Shown here: positions 6,730 to 10,699 of the stretch, piece by piece
Position numbering within the stretch: the stretch's first letter is position 1
How the letters are laid out: each line of letters begins with the position of its first letter
Assembly: GCA_015522385.1 (NCBI GenBank)
Contig: WAMJ01000015.1
Location: 1 to 10,699 of the forward strand
DNA length: 10,699 nt
Source: Candidatus Heimdallarchaeota archaeon
Lineage (GTDB): Archaea; Asgardarchaeota; Heimdallarchaeia; Heimdallarchaeales; Kariarchaeaceae
Direction: 5' to 3'
Made by a program: the position numbers and the translations under genes
Notes under the pieces: model-generated
The model's input: the letters and a program-made list of their open reading frames with translations, nothing else
Database searches by the model: none
What the model was told of the DNA's origin: nothing

Positions 6730-8027
6730 TGAGACAGATTGATGAGATCAGGTCAACGGTGGACGAGATCGAGAAGGTACTGGATCGTGCAAACGACGTC
6801 ACGGGTTGGAAGATTTACGTTCAGGACGTAGAGATGAGCACGATAACTAGGGTAACCCAAGGTTCAAACACCTATGATGAACAGGTTGAGGAGAGCATTG
6901 AATCAGGTATAGAGCTGAAAATCGAGAGGGAGGGAGAATGGGTAGAAGAGTACATATTTGGGGTCTCAAGCATCAAGAACCTGAAAGAGATGATTCAATC
7001 TCCATCACGGAGGCAAAAAATCGATTCATCGTTCAGCGAGATTGATATCTCAAAGCTTTCTCGGATCTCTATCAAGGGAGATGGATACTTCGTAGACACC
7101 CCAATCTGGGAGGAGATGATCGATGATTTATTGGAAGCTCACGACTCCATGAAGACGGTCAATTTCAATGAAAAATTAATTTTCGAGAAGGAAGCGATTG
7201 CAATCACCAATCACTATTCGGACGTGGTCCTCTCAGGTTCTAGAAGGTACACTGCAATAATCGACGGTCAGATAATGGAAGAGAGCAACTACAGCCAAGG
7301 AAGAGTAATTGGATCCCGAAGTTTTAAGAACTTTAAGGAGAAGTTCGACCTTACAAAGTCAGAGATTGTACAACAACTGGTCTACATGAAGAACACTCCA
7401 ATCAAGATTCTTCGCGAGGAGATTGATCTGCTCATTGGCCCATCGGTAACAGGGGAGATTGCGAGGGTACTAGCGACGTATTTTCAACCCGATGTTATCA
7501 GAGAAGTCTTTCCAGAGCAGTACACCCTTATCGACAATCCGAGAAGAGTAGGTGGGTTTTACTCGTATCTTCTTGACGACTCGGGGAAGTCTACCAAACA
7601 GTCAGTGCTCTTTGATCAACGAGTAAGGAATAGATTCAAGTTCAGGTCGTTTACCCAGTTTTTCAGGTCCTATCGGTATAATCTGACACCCCACATTAGT
7701 AATGTCATTCTGAGTGGAGGTATTGGATCAGGGGAGAATTTCACAGAGAGGAAGAAATCATTCGTCAAGATCACGAATGCGGAGTCATCAATAATAGGGC
7801 TAGGGTCTGAGCTCAAGGTCATAATCAATGTGACGGAGGCCGATCAGTGGAGAAATGGGATACTCTCCCACCCCGTACGGCCTTTCAGCATTATCGTGGA
7901 GTTGCGCAGGCTTTTTTCAGAAGGTACTTACTCCAACGACCAGATTCTTACCTTCTCAGATCAGAAGCCTGGGGCATCCTATACGGGATGGATATGGCTT
8001 CCTTCATCTTGCTACAAAATACACTAG
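6729..8027 (+). CDS. TldE/PmbA-like non-catalytic partner of TldD
   Basis: A 432-residue protein whose ATG overlaps the tldD stop in TAATG, indicating translational coupling. It has the TldE/PmbA layout: an N-terminal domain with a helix and sheet (residues 1-110), a middle with VVLSGSRRYTAIIDG, and a later stretch IDNPRRVGGFYSYLLDDSGKST corresponding to the family's D-x-P...DDEG-x-x segment. No HExxxH is present, as expected for the non-catalytic subunit that completes the chamber of the TldD/TldE heterodimer. The last 60 residues, ending GWIWLPSSCYKIH, do not match the usual glycine-rich TldE C-terminus that I remember, so this is a diverged member. The call depends partly on context. No terminator is evident before the surface-protein promoter at 8072. 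Confidence 0.8.
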   Translation: MRQIDEIRSTVDEIEKVLDRANDVTGWKIYVQDVEMSTITRVTQGSNTYDEQVEESIESGIELKIEREGEWVEEYIFGVSSIKNLKEMIQSPSRRQKIDSSFSEIDISKLSRISIKGDGYFVDTPIWEEMIDDLLEAHDSMKTVNFNEKLIFEKEAIAITNHYSDVVLSGSRRYTAIIDGQIMEESNYSQGRVIGSRSFKNFKEKFDLTKSEIVQQLVYMKNTPIKILREEIDLLIGPSVTGEIARVLATYFQPDVIREVFPEQYTLIDNPRRVGGFYSYLLDDSGKSTKQSVLFDQRVRNRFKFRSFTQFFRSYRYNLTPHISNVILSGGIGSGENFTERKKSFVKITNAESSIIGLGSELKVIINVTEADQWRNGILSHPVRPFSIIVELRRLFSEGTYSNDQILTFSDQKPGASYTGWIWLPSSCYKIH

Positions 8028-8071
8028 AAGAAGAGAGAATTTACTTCAGAATTGAGAACTTTAAGAGAATG

Positions 8072-8079
8072 TATTTAAA
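8072..8079 (+). promoter_or_regulatory. TATA box of the surface protein gene
   Basis: TATTTAAA in the 117-nt gap after tldE. The predicted transcript start is near 8102, giving a leader of about 43 nt before the ATG at 8145. A weak purine-rich site (AGGGT, 8135-8139) precedes the ATG by five bases. This separates the gene from the tld operon. Confidence 0.5.
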
Positions 8080-8144
8080 CCTGCTAAAGGGTTTCAGAAC
8101 AAGAAAAAAGCAGAAATGCAAAACAAGGAAATGTAGGGTCTGAT

Positions 8145-9773
8145 ATGAACAAATACATTAAACTATCACTAATAAGCTTACTCTGTGTATCACTCTTGGT
8201 GACTAATGTCATCGCCAATGAGCAACGCGCAGAGTCATACATCTCGCAGAACGCAACAATACAGGATGAGATACAATCTATCTCTCCTGATCAATTCGGT
8301 GAGGAGATTAACTATTCTAGACCGATTCTGGATAAAGTCACATATCAGATCAATGATTCAACTCCAGAGGTCGATCTCCTGAAACTGGTTGAGAGGAACG
8401 AAACAACCGGTACTGGAGCTATCTTTCAGGCAATAGTCTACACCAACATCACCGTCTACTATAAGGTTCTAAACGGAACTGAGAATACAGCGGTGTACCT
8501 CCACACTAATGAGCCAACGTTGGACTCAAACTTCGATGTCAACAACAACAGTGTTGCTCAGTTGACATATGTGAGTTCGGTTGACGTCACCGACTACGAG
8601 CTCCCGTACAGTGGGGAGGTGTTCAATGGCTCACTTGCCACATACAAGCTCACCTTCAATCTCACAAGAGAGTACGTAAACTTCTTTGCAAGAGCAGAGG
8701 CTCTCTCGGAGAATCAGGACAACTCACCCATGAACCTCTTGTCGGTTGGTCAGTTCTTCTCGGTCGAATTTACCGAGGAATTTTACATCCAAAATGAGAA
8801 TGTGACATTGTCATTGACAGCTGGTAATGTAAGCTCGACCGATATCTACGGATTCAAGTACAAGACCAAAGAGCAGTCCCTCTACACAGAGGTGAACTTC
8901 ACCACTACGGTTACTGGAACTGACGCCAACGGATCATACAACCTCGGGACTTACGAGCCAGGTACTGTCATTGAAGTTGTCGCGTTAGCTTTCCTCAATG
9001 ACTCCACTACCAAGGAGTTCACAAGGATTGCCAATGTGATCATCATCACAGTTGACGTGGGTGATGGTACGCCTTCACTTGATTTAGATATTCTGAAGAA
9101 TGACAACAGTAACACAACCAAACTGAGACAGGTCGACAACATTGTCTACACACAATCTCGGGATATCCAACTAAAGTTCAACGCCTCTGTGATCAAGGGT
9201 AAGGTCGTAAGGTATGCAGTCAACTATACTGATGGGGTTAATCCCGTCTTCAAGAATGATGTGCCGTTTACCGAGGTGAATGGATCACACGTAGTTGAGG
9301 ACAATTTCACCGCAACAGCAGACGGTCAATGGAACGTCACCGTATTTGCATTCACTGACAAGGGACTATCGGTCAACGAGACATTCTCCCTTTACATTGA
9401 CACAACTGACCCGACAGTGAGCATATCTGGTCCCAGTTCAGATGTACTGAACCCGATCGTTATGGATACGCTGGAGGTGACCTTCAACTTCACCATTGCC
9501 GATGAGCTATCTGGAGTGTACTATGCCTCCTTGGACCTTGGCGATAACACCACAGTTGAGGTGACTGGGATGGACAGCTACACCTATGTATACCTCACAG
9601 AAGGAACCTATACTGTTGTTCTCACAGTTGTGGATAACGCTGGAAATGAGCAGCAAACCATCTTCTCAGTCACTGTTCAGTACAAGGAGCTTGATGAGGT
9701 CTATGCACCTGCACCCTTCCTCCCATTCCTTGCTGCACTCGTTCTCATACCCATCCTGAGAAGGAAGGACTAA
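8145..9773 (+). CDS. Secreted, membrane-anchored, heavily N-glycosylatable surface protein with Ig/PKD-like domain
   Basis: A 542-residue protein. The N-terminus is a Sec signal peptide: Lys3 and Lys6, a hydrophobic core at 7-23, and probable cleavage after VIA at 24. The mature part is rich in Thr, Ser, Asn and beta-strand patterns. Residues about 420-510 (from DTTDPTVSISGP to the VTV pairs ending near FSVTVQY) form an Ig/PKD-like beta sandwich with GTYTVVLTVVDNAGN, typical of extracellular archaeal proteins. About 23 N-x-S/T sequons are spread over the whole ectodomain. The C-terminus (about 518-542) is a Pro-rich spacer, one hydrophobic helix and a terminal RRKD, so the protein is anchored in the cytoplasmic membrane facing outwards, or is possibly processed by an archaeosortase-like enzyme (no PGF motif seen). 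It could be an S-layer-associated, adhesin or sensor ectodomain; no enzyme motif is recognisable. Confidence 0.85.
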   Translation: MNKYIKLSLISLLCVSLLVTNVIANEQRAESYISQNATIQDEIQSISPDQFGEEINYSRPILDKVTYQINDSTPEVDLLKLVERNETTGTGAIFQAIVYTNITVYYKVLNGTENTAVYLHTNEPTLDSNFDVNNNSVAQLTYVSSVDVTDYELPYSGEVFNGSLATYKLTFNLTREYVNFFARAEALSENQDNSPMNLLSVGQFFSVEFTEEFYIQNENVTLSLTAGNVSSTDIYGFKYKTKEQSLYTEVNFTTTVTGTDANGSYNLGTYEPGTVIEVVALAFLNDSTTKEFTRIANVIIITVDVGDGTPSLDLDILKNDNSNTTKLRQVDNIVYTQSRDIQLKFNASVIKGKVVRYAVNYTDGVNPVFKNDVPFTEVNGSHVVEDNFTATADGQWNVTVFAFTDKGLSVNETFSLYIDTTDPTVSISGPSSDVLNPIVMDTLEVTFNFTIADELSGVYYASLDLGDNTTVEVTGMDSYTYVYLTEGTYTVVLTVVDNAGNEQQTIFSVTVQYKELDEVYAPAPFLPFLAALVLIPILRRKD

Positions 9774-9812
9774 ACAGATTATACCTTAACTGAAAAAAAT
9801 ATTATTCGTACA

Positions 9813-9836
9813 GAAGCTTTCAAGTCTTGAAACTTC
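9813..9836. terminator. Possible bidirectional terminator between convergent genes
   Basis: The 75-nt convergent gap contains GAAG-c-TTTCAA / TTGAAA-CTTC, a 10-bp hairpin with one bulged C and a 3-nt loop (9824-9826). On the minus strand it is followed about 14 nt later by a run of T (A-run at about 9793-9799 on the plus strand). T-rich tracts are the main archaeal terminators, so termination of the helicase transcript is plausible; the plus-strand tail is weaker. Confidence 0.45.
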
Positions 9837-9848
9837 CATTCTTTGATT

Positions 9849-10699
9849 TCACTTCTTCTTTCCACGTTGGCGTTTCTTGACATTCTGCTTGTACTTGCTC
9901 TTACCTTTGGAAATTGCCCGAGCGAGTTTGTCGGATTCCTGTACAGTCTTCTCCTTCTTCATGGCCATCGACAGTCTCTTGATAGCCTCTATCGAGTGAA
10001 GTAGTTGGTCAAGCCAAGAATAGAGATCTCCGGGATATGCGAAGAGGTGGTAGGTCTTCCCAATCTCCGCCACAATCTGTTTTGGAGTAAGTCCATCTAA
10101 CCTCAGTTGCACCAGCATCTTGGAGATCTTGTATTGCGGGTGAGAACAGTACGGGAATTCCTTACATCCACAGGTGAAGAAGTTCGAGGTCCATACCTTG
10201 ACTTTCTGTGCAAGAGATCTCGTCCATAATCCCTTCTCTGAGGCACCGAAAATCACATCGAGAACTCCGTCACTTAATAGTCGGCTACTCATTCGAGATT
10301 TGGTCAACTGCTCTATCTCAGCATGTGCAGATTGGGACAGGTGGATACTTGTGAAGGGTGAGAGTTCGACTGCCACATCGAGAACAGATTTCTTCAGGGT
10401 CTCGGAGGCAATTCTGTACCCGATGAGAGGAGTGAGGAAACTCTCACTGGTTGCCCTTCCTAGAGCAGAGATATAGTACGACCCAGACTTGTTCACGATC
10501 ATCTTCAATTTTTGGAGGGTCTTGAGAATCTCATCCAGCTGGTCTGTGCTATAGTAAAGCATCTCATAATATTCCTTCAACCTCTTCTTGGTCTGTGGTG
10601 AGTTTGCTGATATTATCGCTAGCACTTGGTCAGCCTCGACATCGAAGTTCATTTCTAGGTCGATATCCTCAACAGGTTCTGTCAGAAGCTTGAACCCAA
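9849..10699 (-). CDS. Ski2-like helicase, C-terminal part with DUF5814-like tail (5' truncated by window edge)
   Basis: The minus-strand frame stays open from the TGA near 9849 through the ATG at 10652 to the right edge, so that ATG is probably internal. The upstream codons read TEPVEDIDLE and then EADQVLAIIS. This is how the winged-helix domain after the second RecA fold begins in Ski2/Hel308-type helicases. It continues with helices and a wing ending in YYISALGRATSESFLTPLIG, matching the family T-x-L-G-R-A motif. Then comes a segment FTCGCKEFPYCSHPQ with CxC-x5-CxH, a possible zinc site, and a conserved block from ISKMLVQLRLDGLTPKQI to AYPGDLYSWLDQLLHSIEAI, which I recall from archaeal DUF5814 helicase proteins. 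The C-terminus is very lysine-rich and ends in RGKKK, probably a nucleic-acid-binding tail. The ATPase motifs lie outside the window. Helicase family likely; DUF5814 assignment from memory. Confidence 0.7.
   Translation of the reverse strand, partial: GFKLLTEPVEDIDLEMNFDVEADQVLAIISANSPQTKKRLKEYYEMLYYSTDQLDEILKTLQKLKMIVNKSGSYYISALGRATSESFLTPLIGYRIASETLKKSVLDVAVELSPFTSIHLSQSAHAEIEQLTKSRMSSRLLSDGVLDVIFGASEKGLWTRSLAQKVKVWTSNFFTCGCKEFPYCSHPQYKISKMLVQLRLDGLTPKQIVAEIGKTYHLFAYPGDLYSWLDQLLHSIEAIKRLSMAMKKEKTVQESDKLARAISKGKSKYKQNVKKRQRGKKK

Noticed and set aside
7847..8143. 98-codon plus-strand frame overlapping the end of tldE and ending two bases before the surface protein
   Set aside because: Most of it overlaps tldE in another frame. 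The rest covers the promoter and leader of the next gene, with no ribosome-binding site or recognisable domain.

Overview
The window looks like an ordinary archaeal chromosome segment. The evidence is a DnaG-type archaeal primase, a TrmB-family regulator, a TldD/TldE pair, the C-terminal part of a Ski2-like helicase, a heavily sequon-decorated surface protein, and TATA boxes sitting about 25-29 nt before start codons (leaderless transcription). The lineage cannot be fixed from sequence alone. The C-terminal domain on DnaG points to the Euryarchaeota/Asgard side rather than Sulfolobales-type crenarchaea, and an Asgard (Heimdallarchaeia-like) origin is only a guess. I see no insertion sequences, CRISPR, phage genes, tRNA or rRNA.

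Layout from left to right. (1) 1-648 (+) is the C-terminal part of a processive family-2 glycosyltransferase, cut by the window edge, with a QxxRW motif and a membrane region. (2) 649-885 is a non-coding gap holding a 57-nt potential stem element (704-760) and AT-rich promoter-like sequence. (3) 886-2403 (+) is dnaG, with a TOPRIM core, a long basic linker containing a tandem DDRGRRRS repeat, and a conserved C-terminal domain. (4) 2457-3251 (+) is a short PfkB-family sugar kinase resembling the inositol-kinase branch. (5) 3349-4368 (-) is a diverged CitG-like protein, convergent with the kinase. (6) 4421-5212 (-) is a TrmB-type transcription regulator. (7) 5266-6729 and 6729-8027 (+) are tldD and a tldE/pmbA-like partner, overlapping by one base and divergent from the regulator across a 53-bp gap. 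(8) 8145-9773 (+) is a secreted, membrane-anchored surface protein with about 23 N-glycosylation sequons and an Ig/PKD-like domain. (9) 9849-10699 (-) is the C-terminal part of a Ski2-like helicase with a DUF5814-like tail, cut by the right edge.

The clearest functional unit is the TrmB/TldD/TldE locus. The regulator and the protease operon appear to share one symmetric AT-rich core promoter, so the regulator could control both itself and the protease. TldD keeps its HExxxH and Cys zinc ligands, while TldE lacks them, as expected for the heterodimer. No precursor peptide is visible next to it. Several first cistrons look leaderless, three of them with GTG starts, whereas the internal cistron tldE has a perfect GGAGGT ribosome-binding site.

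No clearly new multi-gene system is visible. The most interesting points are the diverged CitG-like protein, the primase's basic repeat linker and ambiguous start, the shared divergent promoter, and the structured element upstream of dnaG.
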